DNA from: Cellulomonas terrae
GTDB taxonomy: Bacteria; Actinomycetota; Actinomycetes; Actinomycetales; Cellulomonadaceae
Direction: 5' to 3'
Assembly (NCBI RefSeq): GCF_007990265.1
Contig: NZ_BJWH01000005.1
Coordinates: forward strand, 62,001 to 126,000
DNA length: 64,000 nt
Shown: one piece after another, positions 1-8,394 of the stretch
Layout: every line of letters begins with the position of its first letter
Position numbering within the stretch: position 1 is the first letter of the stretch
Notes under the pieces: model-generated
Told to the model about the DNA's origin: nothing
What the model saw: only the letters and a program-made list of their open reading frames with translations
The model's database searches: none
Program-made: the position numbers and the translations under genes

Positions 1-724
1 GGTAGGCGGTCGTGCCGGTGAAGGCCCGCATCACGGAGTCGACGAACCAGCGGTTCCGGCCGTGCAGCCCGCGTGCGAGCGACATGTCGAACACACCGCA
101 GAAGAGCACCGTGCCGGCGAGCTGGTCGAGGGTGATCCGCGGGTGGGCGTCGATGGACGCGGCGTACTGCGGGCTCGCCACCATCCCGGCCACCTGGGAC
201 GCGATCTGCGCGCCCGCCGAGTCGCCCGCGAGCACGAGGCGTCGTGCGTCGACCCCGAGCTCGTCGGCGTGCTCCGTGAGGAACGCGAGAGCGTCGAGCA
301 CCTGGAGGGCGGGGGTCGGGTACGTGGCCCGCGGGGCGATCGAGTAGCCGATGCCGACCACCGTGCTCCCGCCTCCGGCGAGCACGCGCAGGTAGTTGGC
401 GATGAGGTCCTTGCTGCCGGACAGCCACGCGCCGCCGTGCACCCACACGATCGTCGGGCGTGCGGGTCCGGGCGCGGTGGACCGGTGGACGTCGAGCAGG
501 GCGTCGGGGTCGCCGGGGCGGTACGGGACGTCGATGGTCGAGATCACGTCGCCGGGGACGAAGGGCGCGGTCGCGGCCAGCCGCTCGTACCCGTTGCGGT
601 CGAACCGGCGTCGGATCACGACCGACGCGGGCCTCGGGCTCACGTAGGACGCGATCCCGAAGCCCGCGAGCCCGGCGGCGACGAGGCCGAGCAGCCAGCC
701 GACCGCGAGCCCGAGGCGTCTCAT
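1..724 (-). CDS. Alpha/beta-hydrolase (HSL/BD-FAE-type esterase), membrane-anchored, 3' part missing
   Basis: Reading the minus strand from an ATG at 724 gives an open frame that leaves the window at base 1, so about 241 residues of the N-terminal side are visible. Residues 5-28 form one hydrophobic segment that is a signal anchor or signal peptide. An oxyanion-hole HGG motif (residues 96-98, in VWVHGGAWLSG) and a nucleophile elbow GDSAG (Ser169) follow. These are typical of the hormone-sensitive-lipase/BD-FAE esterase clan, which cleaves carboxylic esters of acylated or feruloylated sugars or lipids. A GAGGG ribosome site precedes the ATG. The catalytic Asp and His would lie outside the window. 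The substrate is unknown; a role in removing acyl groups from hemicellulose is only inferred from the neighbouring arabinofuranosidase. Confidence 0.85.
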   Translation of the reverse strand, partial: MRRLGLAVGWLLGLVAAGLAGFGIASYVSPRPASVVIRRRFDRNGYERLAATAPFVPGDVISTIDVPYRPGDPDALLDVHRSTAPGPARPTIVWVHGGAWLSGSKDLIANYLRVLAGGGSTVVGIGYSIAPRATYPTPALQVLDALAFLTEHADELGVDARRLVLAGDSAGAQIASQVAGMVASPQYAASIDAHPRITLDQLAGTVLFCGVFDMSLARGLHGRNRWFVDSVMRAFTGTTAY

Positions 725-753
725 CCCTCGATCGTCGCACCAGGGTGCAAGCC

Positions 754-2271
754 TCAGGCGCGCGTGAGCGTCCCCGGCAGGGCCGTCCACGACTCCGGTG
801 CGAGCGTCACGACGGTGCTGCCGGTCGCCGACGCGGGGCCGTCGACCTCGGACACGTGGCGCTCGGCGACGGCGGCCGCGTGCTCCGGCCCGTCGACGGC
901 GGGCTCGTGGTCGGCGGTCACCTGCACGCCCCGGCCCAGCGCGAGCGTCACGCCCGGGTGCGACAGCTCGACCTCGACGGGCTCCGCGGAGCGGTTGACC
1001 AGGAACACCGCGACGTCGGGGCCGTCGAGCGTCGCGGCGGCCGTCACCGCGGGGACCTCGCCGTGGGCGGTCGTCGCCATGGACGGACCCGAGACGCGCA
1101 GGTCGAGGGCGGTGCCGCGGGCGAGGCGCGCGGTCGTCGCGAAGGGGTGGAACGTCGGCTGGCGCCACGCCGGTCCGCCGGGCTCGGTCATGATCGGCGC
1201 GATCACGTTGACCAGCTGGGCCAGGCACGCGACGGGCACGCGGTCGGCGTGGTTGAGCAGCGTGACCAGCAGGTCGCCGACGACCACCGCGTCGAGCGCC
1301 GAGTAGACGTCCTCGATGATGCGCGGGGCGTCGCGCTGCAGCGGCAGGTTCTTCTCGCCGACGAAGCGGGACTGCAGGTACCAGACGTTCCACTCGTCGA
1401 ACGAGATGGTGATGACCTTGTCGGAGCGGCGACGCGCGGCGACGGCGTCGGCGGACGCCTCGACCCGGCGGATGAACCGGTCCATCGCGGTGCCGGACCC
1501 GAGGAACGAGGCCCGGTCGCCGTCGAGCTCCTCGTAGTAGGCGTGCATCGAGACGTGGTCGACGACGTCCCACGTGTGCTCGAGGACGGTCTGCTCCCAC
1601 GAGCCGAAGGTGTCCATCATCATCGACGACGAGCCGCAGACCACGAGCTCGATCGACGGGTCGACGAGGCGCATCGCCTTGCCGGCCTCGGCGGCGAGCT
1701 TGCCGTACTCGTCGGCGTCCTTGTGCCCGATCTGCCACGGGCCGTCCATCTCGTTGCCCAGGCACCAGAGCTTCACCGCGTACGGCTTCTCGCGGCCGTT
1801 CGCGATCCGCAGGTCCGCCCAGCGCGAGCCCGCCTCGCCGTTGCAGTACTCGACGAGCGCCGCCGCAGCGGCGACCCCGCGCGTGCCCAGGTTCACGGCC
1901 ATCATCGGCTCGATGCCCTCGCGCTCCGCCCACTGCAGGAACTCGTCGGTGCCCACGGTGTTCGGCTCGATGGTCCGCCACGCCAGGTCGATGAACGGCA
2001 GGCGGTCCTCGACCGGTCCGACGGCGTCCTCCCAGACGTAGTTGGAGACGAAGTTGCCACCCGGGTACCGGACCATGCTCACGCCCAGCTCGCGGGTCAG
2101 GTCGGCGACGTCCCGCCGGAAGCCGTGCTCGTCGGCGCTCCCGTGCCCCGGCTCGTAGATGCCGGTGTAGACGGCGCGCCCGAGGTGCTCGACGAACGAC
2201 GCGAACAGGCGACGGTCGATCTCGCCCACGCGGAAGTCGGGGTGCAGCAGGACGGTGGCTCGCTGGGACAT
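754..2271 (-). CDS. abfA: GH51 alpha-L-arabinofuranosidase
   Basis: This 505-residue protein removes non-reducing alpha-L-arabinofuranosyl residues from arabinoxylan or arabinan oligosaccharides. The retaining-enzyme acid/base lies in CLGNEMDG (Glu174) and the nucleophile in SFDEWNVWY (Glu293), both diagnostic of GH51. Length matches the family (about 500) and there is no signal peptide, so the enzyme works in the cytoplasm on imported oligosaccharides. The ATG at 2271 was chosen because AGGAG lies just upstream and because the homologous N-terminus (LHPDFRVGEIDRRLFASFVEHLG) begins there; a longer upstream frame exists but overlaps the promoter region. It is transcribed divergently from the oxidoreductase operon at 2367, and the shared 95-bp gap carries a LacI-type operator, so both sides are probably controlled by one repressor. 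Confidence 0.95.
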   Translation of the reverse strand: MSQRATVLLHPDFRVGEIDRRLFASFVEHLGRAVYTGIYEPGHGSADEHGFRRDVADLTRELGVSMVRYPGGNFVSNYVWEDAVGPVEDRLPFIDLAWRTIEPNTVGTDEFLQWAEREGIEPMMAVNLGTRGVAAAAALVEYCNGEAGSRWADLRIANGREKPYAVKLWCLGNEMDGPWQIGHKDADEYGKLAAEAGKAMRLVDPSIELVVCGSSSMMMDTFGSWEQTVLEHTWDVVDHVSMHAYYEELDGDRASFLGSGTAMDRFIRRVEASADAVAARRRSDKVITISFDEWNVWYLQSRFVGEKNLPLQRDAPRIIEDVYSALDAVVVGDLLVTLLNHADRVPVACLAQLVNVIAPIMTEPGGPAWRQPTFHPFATTARLARGTALDLRVSGPSMATTAHGEVPAVTAAATLDGPDVAVFLVNRSAEPVEVELSHPGVTLALGRGVQVTADHEPAVDGPEHAAAVAERHVSEVDGPASATGSTVVTLAPESWTALPGTLTRA

Positions 2272-2320
2272 GGATCTCCTCTGTGCAACGTTCGGTCCAC
2301 CGCTTAGGCTACCTACCGAC

Positions 2321-2334
2321 GGAGAACGCTTTCC
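2321..2334. promoter_or_regulatory. LacI-family operator in the abfA/oxidoreductase divergent gap
   Basis: GGAGAACGCTTTCC reads as an imperfect 14-bp inverted repeat around a central CG, the usual form of LacI/GalR sites. It sits between the GH51 start (2271, minus) and the oxidoreductase start (2367, plus). A TAGGCT hexamer (2305-2310) is a possible -10 box for the plus strand. No regulator gene lies beside it, so its repressor is unknown. Confidence 0.6.
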
Positions 2335-2366
2335 GCAACGACGCGACGACGACACCGAGGACTCCC

Positions 2367-3797
2367 GTGAACGACCAGAACCCGACCGCACCTCGCCCCG
2401 CATCGAGCAGCAGCACCGCCGCCGGTCCGGGCGTCGTCCCGGAGTTCGCACCCGCACCCCCGGGAGAGCTGCGCCGGTACGCCGTGGTCGGCACCGGGCA
2501 CCGGGCGGGCATGTACGTCGACGCGATCGTCGGGGAGCACGCCGACGTCGCGACCCTCGTCGCGCTGCTGGACACCAACCCGGGCCGGATGGACCACTAC
2601 GAAGGCGTCGTCTCGCAGGCGCTCGGCCGGCCCGCGGACCTGCCCCAGTACGCGCCGGACGGTCTCGAGAAGATGATCGCCGAGCAGGCGGTGGACGTCG
2701 TCGTCGTGACGGCGCCCGACCACGCGCACGCCGAGCTCGTCGCCCGGGCGCTGGCCGCGGGCGCCGACGTCGTCGTCGAGAAGCCCCTGACCGTCGACCG
2801 CCCCGGCTGCCGACGCATCACGGGTGCGGTCGCGGAGACCGGCCGCGACGTCGTCATGACGTTCAACTACCGGTACGCCCCGCGGAACTCCTCCCTGCGC
2901 CAGGTCATCGCGTCCGGCGAGATCGGCGAGGTCACGTCGGTGCACTTCGAGTGGGCGCTCGACACCGTGCACGGGGCCGACTACTTCCGCCGCTGGCACC
3001 GCGACAAGAAGAACTCCGGCGGCCTGGTGGTGCACAAGTCGAGCCACCACTTCGACCTGGTCAACTGGTGGCTCGGCGACGTCCCGGCCCGCGTGTACGC
3101 CCGCGGCGGCCTGAAGTTCTACGGCGACCGCAACGCCGCCGAGCGTGGCCTCGGCTCCCGGCCCGCCCGCGGCACCGGCGTCGTCGGCGACCCGTTCACG
3201 CTCGACCTGAACGCCGACCCCCGCCTGAAGTCGCTCTACCTCGACGCCGAGGAGCACGACGGGTACCTGCGCGACCAGGACGTGTTCGGTCCGGGCATCA
3301 CCATCGAGGACAACCTGGCGCTGCTCGTCGACTACCGGCGCGGCGCCACCCTGACGTACTCCCTGAACGCGCACAGCCCCTGGGAGGGGTACCGCGTCAC
3401 CGTCAACGGCACGGCCGGGCGCGCGGAGCTCGAGGTCGTCGAGCGCGGCGCGATCGCGCTGGACGAGGACGGGAACGCACTGCTCGACCCGTCCGCGACG
3501 CCGACGTCGCTCGGTGACGCGCTCCGCCCCGAGGGGGAGCGGCTGCTGGTGCAGAAGCACTGGCAGCGCGCCACGGAGCACCCGATCCCCGACGGCATCG
3601 GCGGGCACGGCGGCGGCGACGCGATCCTGCTCAAGGACGTGTTCCGACGGCACCTGCGCGTCTCCGAGGACGCGCTCGGCCGCCCGGCCGGGTACCTCGA
3701 CGGGCTGCGAGCCGTGTCCGTCGGCATCGCGGCCAACCAGTCGCTGGTCACCGGCCTGCCGGTGACGATCGCCGACCTGGACCTGGGCGCGTCGTGA
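2367..3797 (+). CDS. Gfo/Idh/MocA-family sugar dehydrogenase
   Basis: The protein is about 476 residues from a GTG at 2367 that follows a GAGG ribosome site. After a 36-residue Pro/Ala/Ser-rich extension comes a Rossmann fold with a VVGTGHRAGMY nucleotide loop. The family EKP motif follows (VVEKPLTVDRPG), then HKSSHHFDLVNWW, where the histidines sit at the usual catalytic position. Such enzymes oxidise or epimerise sugar hydroxyls with NAD(P). The gene overlaps the next one by four bases (GTGA), so the two are translationally coupled. It is first in an operon with a PmoA-like protein and a cupin and is divergent from an arabinofuranosidase. The substrate is therefore probably a plant-derived sugar or sugar acid, but it cannot be read from sequence. 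Confidence 0.85.
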   Translation: MNDQNPTAPRPASSSSTAAGPGVVPEFAPAPPGELRRYAVVGTGHRAGMYVDAIVGEHADVATLVALLDTNPGRMDHYEGVVSQALGRPADLPQYAPDGLEKMIAEQAVDVVVVTAPDHAHAELVARALAAGADVVVEKPLTVDRPGCRRITGAVAETGRDVVMTFNYRYAPRNSSLRQVIASGEIGEVTSVHFEWALDTVHGADYFRRWHRDKKNSGGLVVHKSSHHFDLVNWWLGDVPARVYARGGLKFYGDRNAAERGLGSRPARGTGVVGDPFTLDLNADPRLKSLYLDAEEHDGYLRDQDVFGPGITIEDNLALLVDYRRGATLTYSLNAHSPWEGYRVTVNGTAGRAELEVVERGAIALDEDGNALLDPSATPTSLGDALRPEGERLLVQKHWQRATEHPIPDGIGGHGGGDAILLKDVFRRHLRVSEDALGRPAGYLDGLRAVSVGIAANQSLVTGLPVTIADLDLGAS

Positions 3798-4714
3798 CCC
3801 GTCTCTCCGCCCTCCACGACGTCGGCCGTGCGGTCGACGTCGTCGCCGACGGCACCACCCTGGCGCAGTACGTCTACGTCCCCACCGACGTGCAGCTGGA
3901 GAGCCCGCGCCCATACCTGCACCCCGTCCGCACCCGCGGCGGCGACCTGGTCACCGCCTTCCGCCCGCACGACCACGTGTGGCACAAGGGCATCGCCTGG
4001 TCGCTGCCGGTGGTCGGGGAGCACAACTTCTGGGGCGGCCCCACCTACGTGCACGGTGAGGGGTACGTGCAGCTGGAGAACGACGGGTCGATGGACCACG
4101 TCGCGCTCACCGACCTCCGCGTCGCGCCCGACCGCGTCGACCTCGCGCACACCCTCGCCTGGCACACCCAGGCCGGCGCGCACGTCGTCGACGAGCGGCG
4201 CACCCTCGGGTTCGTGGTCCCCGCGGGGCGCGACGACGCCTGGGTGCTGACGTTCGAGACGACGATGACCAACGTGTCCGCCGACGACCTGACCATCGGG
4301 TCGCCCACCACGCGCGGTCGGGAGAACGCCGGCTACGGCGGGCTGTTCTGGCGCGGGCCGCGGTCGTTCACCGGCGGGACCCTGCTCGCCCCCGACTTCT
4401 CCGGAGGGGAGGAGGCCCGGGGCACGCGCGGGCCGTGGATGGGGTTCGTCGGCCGGCACGACGGCACCGACGGCACCTCGACGGTCGTCATCGTCGACGG
4501 CACCGACAACCCGTCCCACCCTCCGCAGTGGTTCGCCCGCACCGAGCAGTTCGGCTGCCTGAACCCGGCGCCGTTCTTCTCGACGGAGGTCCCGTTCGCC
4601 CCCGGCGACGCCCTGCGGTTCCGGTACGCGGTCGTCGTCGCCGACGGCTCCTGCGACCCGGCGTCGGCGGCCGACCTGGCTGCTGTGGGCGGGCGCGAGA
4701 TGCTGTCCCGATGA
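3794..4714 (+). CDS. PmoA-like (DUF6807) protein
   Basis: The product is 306 residues and starts at a GTG inside the stop region of the preceding gene. It matches the so-called PmoA family (DUF6807): an N-terminal LHPVRTRGGDLVTAFRPHDHVWHKGIAW segment rich in His/Asp, then TSP-like beta-rich sequence and a C-terminal SHPPQWFART block. No signal peptide or membrane helix is present, so the methane-oxygenase name that databases often attach is misleading. Members are commonly encoded beside Gfo/Idh/MocA dehydrogenases, as here, which suggests work on the same sugar derivative. HDHVWHKG could bind metal or act catalytically. Function is unknown. The stop overlaps the ATG of the cupin gene (ATGA). 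Confidence 0.75.
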   Translation: MTRLSALHDVGRAVDVVADGTTLAQYVYVPTDVQLESPRPYLHPVRTRGGDLVTAFRPHDHVWHKGIAWSLPVVGEHNFWGGPTYVHGEGYVQLENDGSMDHVALTDLRVAPDRVDLAHTLAWHTQAGAHVVDERRTLGFVVPAGRDDAWVLTFETTMTNVSADDLTIGSPTTRGRENAGYGGLFWRGPRSFTGGTLLAPDFSGGEEARGTRGPWMGFVGRHDGTDGTSTVVIVDGTDNPSHPPQWFARTEQFGCLNPAPFFSTEVPFAPGDALRFRYAVVVADGSCDPASAADLAAVGGREMLSR

Positions 4715-5439
4715 ACGGACTTCCCGGGGGCGTCTCCGTCAGCCACCTGCGCGTCTACGACTGGCCCGCGTCCGACGGCGTCGGTGCGGCGGGCAGCGGG
4801 TCGCCGCACCTGCACGTCGTGTCGTCGGAGGCCTACGTCGTCCTCGCGGGCACCGGCTCCGTGCACACCCTCGGGTCGGCGGGGTTCACCGTCCACCCGC
4901 TGCGGCCCGGGGCGATCGTGTCGTTCGGTCCCGGGGTGGTGCACCGCGCCGTGAACGACGGCGACCTCGAGGTGCTGGTCCTCATGTCCAACGCGGGCCT
5001 GCCCGAGGCCGGCGACGCCGTCCTGACCTTCCCGGCGTCCGTCCTCGCCGACCCCGCCGCCTACCGCGCGGCCGCGACCCTGCCCGGCGACGGTGCGTCC
5101 GACGACGAGCTCGCCGCCGCCGCGCGCCGCCGCCGCGACCTCGCCCTGGAGGGGTACGCCGAGCTCGGCGCCGCCGTCGACCGCCTCGGCCCCGCCGCGC
5201 TCACGCCCCTCCACGACGCGGCGACGCGCCTGGTCCGACCCTTCGCGCCCCGCTGGCAGGAGACGTGGACGCGCAACGTCTACCCCGAGACCGAGGACAC
5301 GGCTGCCGCGCTCGAAGGCCTGTTCCGTGGCGTCGCGCCCCACCTGGCGCGCGGGACCGTGTCGGGTGTCGACGCCGACCCGGCGCCGCGCCGGTACGGC
5401 ATGTGCGGTCGGCTCCTGACCTGGCCGACGGCCGGCTGA
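4711..5439 (+). CDS. Cupin-domain protein
   Basis: This 242-residue protein starts at the ATG overlapping the DUF6807 stop. A single cupin barrel occupies residues about 10-110, with SPHLHVVSSEAYVVLAGTG as cupin motif 1 and PGAIVSFGPGVVHRAVN as motif 2; the histidines are candidate metal ligands. The C-terminal 120 residues are Ala/Arg-rich and alpha-helical with no motif I recognise. Position at the end of a three-gene coupled operon with a sugar dehydrogenase suggests a sugar isomerase, epimerase or sensor role, but the reaction is not known. The stop at 5439 lies seven bases from the convergent stop of the next gene. Confidence 0.7.
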   Translation: MNGLPGGVSVSHLRVYDWPASDGVGAAGSGSPHLHVVSSEAYVVLAGTGSVHTLGSAGFTVHPLRPGAIVSFGPGVVHRAVNDGDLEVLVLMSNAGLPEAGDAVLTFPASVLADPAAYRAAATLPGDGASDDELAAAARRRRDLALEGYAELGAAVDRLGPAALTPLHDAATRLVRPFAPRWQETWTRNVYPETEDTAAALEGLFRGVAPHLARGTVSGVDADPAPRRYGMCGRLLTWPTAG

Positions 5440-5446
5440 GGCCGCG

Positions 5447-5941
5447 TCAGCGGTTGTCGCTCTTCGCCTGGCGGCGGGCGCCCTGGGCCTGCGACGACGC
5501 GTCGCGCTTCGTCCCGCCCGTCGTCTGGCTGTGGCTGCGAACCTCGCCGGGGCCGACTCCCGCAGCCGCGGGACCGGCACTGCCCGGACCGGTGGACCGG
5601 TTCGCGCGGGCCGCGGCGAGCCGCTCCTGCTTGAGCACCTCGGCGGCCTCGGCGGCGCGCGTCTGGAGCAGCCCGCTGACTCGGGAGAGCGCGTCCTCGA
5701 AGACCTCCGCCTTCTGCGCCGCCTGCGTGTTCTTCGGCCGCGAGATGCCTCGACCGCCGTGCTCCTCGACACCGGCGCTGGCCTGACGGCGGTAGTTCTT
5801 CTGGTGCTTCTTGCGCGCGCGCCGGATGCGGGAGTGGAGCCGGATCAGCTGGTCCTCGTCGAGCTCCTTCATGCGGGCCGGCTCGGTCTCGCGCACGAGG
5901 TCGCGTTCCTGGCCGTTGAGTGCGCCGAGCAGATCGTCCAT
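5447..5941 (-). CDS. Small basic, helical protein of unknown function
   Basis: The ATG at 5941 gives 164 residues, preceded by a weak GGGGGAAC site. The first half is rich in charged residues (LDEDQLIRLHSRIRRARKKHQKNYRRQA), consistent with amphipathic or coiled-coil helices. The C-terminal third is low-complexity Gly/Ala/Ser/Gln/Arg. There is no signal peptide, membrane span or recognised domain. The high Lys/Arg content would suit nucleic-acid binding, but that is only a guess. It converges on the cupin operon and is divergent from the membrane protein at 6086. Confidence 0.6.
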   Translation of the reverse strand: MDDLLGALNGQERDLVRETEPARMKELDEDQLIRLHSRIRRARKKHQKNYRRQASAGVEEHGGRGISRPKNTQAAQKAEVFEDALSRVSGLLQTRAAEAAEVLKQERLAAARANRSTGPGSAGPAAAGVGPGEVRSHSQTTGGTKRDASSQAQGARRQAKSDNR

Positions 5942-6085
5942 CGGAGTTCCCCCGTCGAGTCGTTCCCGCGTCGTTGCGTCGTTTTCGACCGTAGCGGGCG
6001 GGGGCCGTCGTGTCGCGGGCAGTCGGACCGGGTCCCGCGCAGGGCACGATAGGTTCCGTTGTCCGACCGTGAGGTGGAGGAACAG

Positions 6086-6589
6086 GTGGACGAGCGCGTC
6101 ACCCGTGTGGGCCGGTTCCTGCACAGCAAGGGCCCGGCCGAGATGCTCTACGGCGCCCTCGTGTCGAGCGTCGTCCTCGCCGCGACGAGCGCGGGGGCCA
6201 AGACCGGTGAGCTCGTCGCGCTCGCGACCGCCATGGTCTCGGTGACGTACTGGCTCGCGCACGTCTACGCCGACGCGATCGGCGGGCGGTTCGAGGACAC
6301 CGACCACAGCGCGCACCACCGGCTCCGGCACGCTCTGCGCAACAACACCGGCGTGCTGCTGGGGAGCCTCCCCGTCCTGGTGGTCTTCCTCATCGGTCGG
6401 CTGCTCGGCATGACCGTGGCGAACTCCGCGTTCCTCGCGCTCTGGTTCACGGTCGCGATGCTCGCGGGCGTCGCGGCGTTCGCGGCCCATCGAGCCGGGG
6501 TCCGTGGCGCCCCGCTGCTGGGCGAGACCGCGCTGGCAGCCGGCTTCGGGCTCCTCGTCATCGCCCTCAAGCTGATCCTGTCCCACTGA
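6086..6589 (+). CDS. Small integral membrane protein, unknown
   Basis: About 167 residues with four hydrophobic stretches, roughly residues 15-40, 43-62, 85-105 and 108-130, plus a C-terminal span ending in KLILSH. A His-rich linker (DTDHSAHHRLRHALRNN) lies between the second and third spans. The frame is open from a TTG at 6059. I prefer the GTG at 6086 because GGAGG lies five bases upstream and because a TAGGTT box at 6050-6055 would place transcription initiation after the TTG. No family is recognised. It is followed closely by the convergent polymerase gene. Confidence 0.65.
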   Translation: MDERVTRVGRFLHSKGPAEMLYGALVSSVVLAATSAGAKTGELVALATAMVSVTYWLAHVYADAIGGRFEDTDHSAHHRLRHALRNNTGVLLGSLPVLVVFLIGRLLGMTVANSAFLALWFTVAMLAGVAAFAAHRAGVRGAPLLGETALAAGFGLLVIALKLILSH

Positions 6590-6592
6590 CCT

Positions 6593-8239
6593 CTACTTCG
6601 CCTGGTCGTAGCTGTCCACCACCGCCACGTTCAGCGCGAAGTCCACAGGCGTGTCCCCGAACAGCAGCCGTCCGGCCTCGACCGCCGACTCCCTGACGGC
6701 CACGGCGACGACGTCGGCCACGTCCGCCGGCGAGTGCACCATCACCTCGTCGTGCAGGAAGAACACCAGGTGCGGCCGACCCTCGACGGCCAGGAGCCGA
6801 CGCCGCAGCGACGCCATCCAGCACAGCGCCCACTCGGCGGCGGTGCCCTGGACGATGAAGTTCCGCGTGAAGCGGCCCCAGTCACGACCGTGCCGCCGGG
6901 CCGCCCGCACGTCCTCGGCGTCGGCGCCCTCCGCGGACGCGGCCAGCAGCTCGGCCTGGCGTGAGGCGTTCGGCCGCGGGGACGTGCGGCCGAGCCACGT
7001 CGAGACGACGTCACCGCGTTCCCCCGCCCGCGCACCCGCCTCGACCAGGGCGACCGCCTGCGGGTACGCCTTGGTCAGCCGGGGCATCAGCACGGCCGAC
7101 GGGCCGGTGGTGGCGCCGTAGATGGCGCCGAGCATCGCGTACTTGGCCTCGGACCGGGTCTCGACGATGCCCGCGTCGACCACCCCCTGGTACAGGTCGG
7201 CCTGCCGGCCCGCCGCGGCCATGGCGGCGTCGCCGGACATGGCGGCCAGAACACGCGGCTCCAGCTGCGCGGCATCGGCGACGACGAGCTTCCAGCCGTC
7301 GTCGGCCCGGACCGCACCCCGGATGCTCGCGGGCAGCTGGAGCGCGCCCCCACCGCTGGTCGCCCAGCGTCCGGTGACCACACCGCCCGGCACGTAGTCG
7401 GGACGGAACCGGCCGTCGTGCACCCAGGTGTCCATCCACGCCCAGCCGTTCGAGCTGAGCAGCCGGGCGAGCTTCTTGTACGCGAGCAGGGGCTCCTTGA
7501 CCGGGTGGTCGAGGTGCTGGATCTCCCACTTCCCGGTCGACCCCACGTCACACCCCGCCGACCGCAGCCCGCGCAGCAGGTCAGGCTGCGAGTCGAGGTT
7601 CAGCGACGGCTGCCCGAGCGCCTCCCGGACCTCGTCGGCGAGCGCCTCCAGCTTGGCCGGTCGTCCGCCTCGGGAGCGCGGACCGAGCAGGTCCGTCAGG
7701 AGCGCATCGTGGGCCTCGACGCTCCACGGCATCCCGTCGTGCTGCATCTCCGCGGCGATCAGCGCCCCTGTCGACTCCGCCGCGAGCAGCAGCCGCAGCC
7801 GCCCCGGCTCGTCGGCGCCCGCGACGGCCGCGAGCTGGACCCGCAGCTCGTCCAGAGGATCGGCGGGCGTCGACGGTCCCGCGTCGTCGAAGAGGCTGCC
7901 CTCGACCGGCGGCGGGACCCGCGGACCGTCCCACGGCCCCGCGGGTGCCGTGGCCAGCGCCGACGACTGCGAGTAGACGCTCCGGCGCAGGATCGCGTGG
8001 CAGAGCCGCAGGTCGTGGCACCGTTCGACGCGCACCCCGGCAGCGAGCAGCGGCGGGTAGCGGCGCGACGTGTCGTCCCAGACCCACCGCGGCCGGTCCG
8101 CCTCACGCTCCGCGACGATCGCCGCCAGGTCCCCGGCAGCGACGACCTCGGAGCCGAGCGGCTCACCCTGGTCGGTCAGCGACTGCAGCTCCACGACGCC
8201 GGCGCGCGACGGGTCGTCGAGGAGCAGCAGCAAGGACAC
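6593..8239 (-). CDS. PolI-like bifunctional 3'-5' exonuclease/DNA polymerase homologue
   Basis: This 548-residue family A polymerase lacks the 5' nuclease of PolA. The N-terminal 200 residues correspond to a 3'-5' exonuclease-like region with no obvious DEDD metal ligands. The polymerase core keeps motif A as VVADAAQLEPRVLAAM instead of the usual DYSQIELR, with the metal Asp and the Glu retained. Motif B is RSEAKYAMLGAIYGAT, with Arg, Lys and Tyr retained. Motif C is FFLHDEVMVHSP, with the catalytic Asp-Glu. The protein is common in actinobacteria beside a full PolA and its role is presumed to be repair. The GTG at 8239 begins the conserved MSLLLLLDD start. It stands alone between convergent and co-directional unrelated genes. 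Confidence 0.85.
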   Translation of the reverse strand: MSLLLLLDDPSRAGVVELQSLTDQGEPLGSEVVAAGDLAAIVAEREADRPRWVWDDTSRRYPPLLAAGVRVERCHDLRLCHAILRRSVYSQSSALATAPAGPWDGPRVPPPVEGSLFDDAGPSTPADPLDELRVQLAAVAGADEPGRLRLLLAAESTGALIAAEMQHDGMPWSVEAHDALLTDLLGPRSRGGRPAKLEALADEVREALGQPSLNLDSQPDLLRGLRSAGCDVGSTGKWEIQHLDHPVKEPLLAYKKLARLLSSNGWAWMDTWVHDGRFRPDYVPGGVVTGRWATSGGGALQLPASIRGAVRADDGWKLVVADAAQLEPRVLAAMSGDAAMAAAGRQADLYQGVVDAGIVETRSEAKYAMLGAIYGATTGPSAVLMPRLTKAYPQAVALVEAGARAGERGDVVSTWLGRTSPRPNASRQAELLAASAEGADAEDVRAARRHGRDWGRFTRNFIVQGTAAEWALCWMASLRRRLLAVEGRPHLVFFLHDEVMVHSPADVADVVAVAVRESAVEAGRLLFGDTPVDFALNVAVVDSYDQAK

Positions 8240-8394
8240 GGCTCATCGTCGCAGCCGGGTCCGACACCACCGGTCAGGCCGCGTTCGCCCGGACCGCGTG
8301 GCATCGCAGGAGGTCGGGGTCGGGGCGGCCGGTCGAGGAGAACTTCACCCCCTGGTGACCGAGGGGTGGACGATGTCCTCGAGTCGGACAGGCG

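Noticed and set aside
3794..4714. Particulate methane monooxygenase subunit A
   Set aside because: The family name PmoA is attached to DUF6807 in databases, but there are no membrane helices and no other methane genes.
6059..6085. TTG start for the small membrane protein
   Set aside because: A -10-like TAGGTT at 6050-6055 would put the transcription start after this codon; the GTG at 6086 has a well-placed GGAGG.
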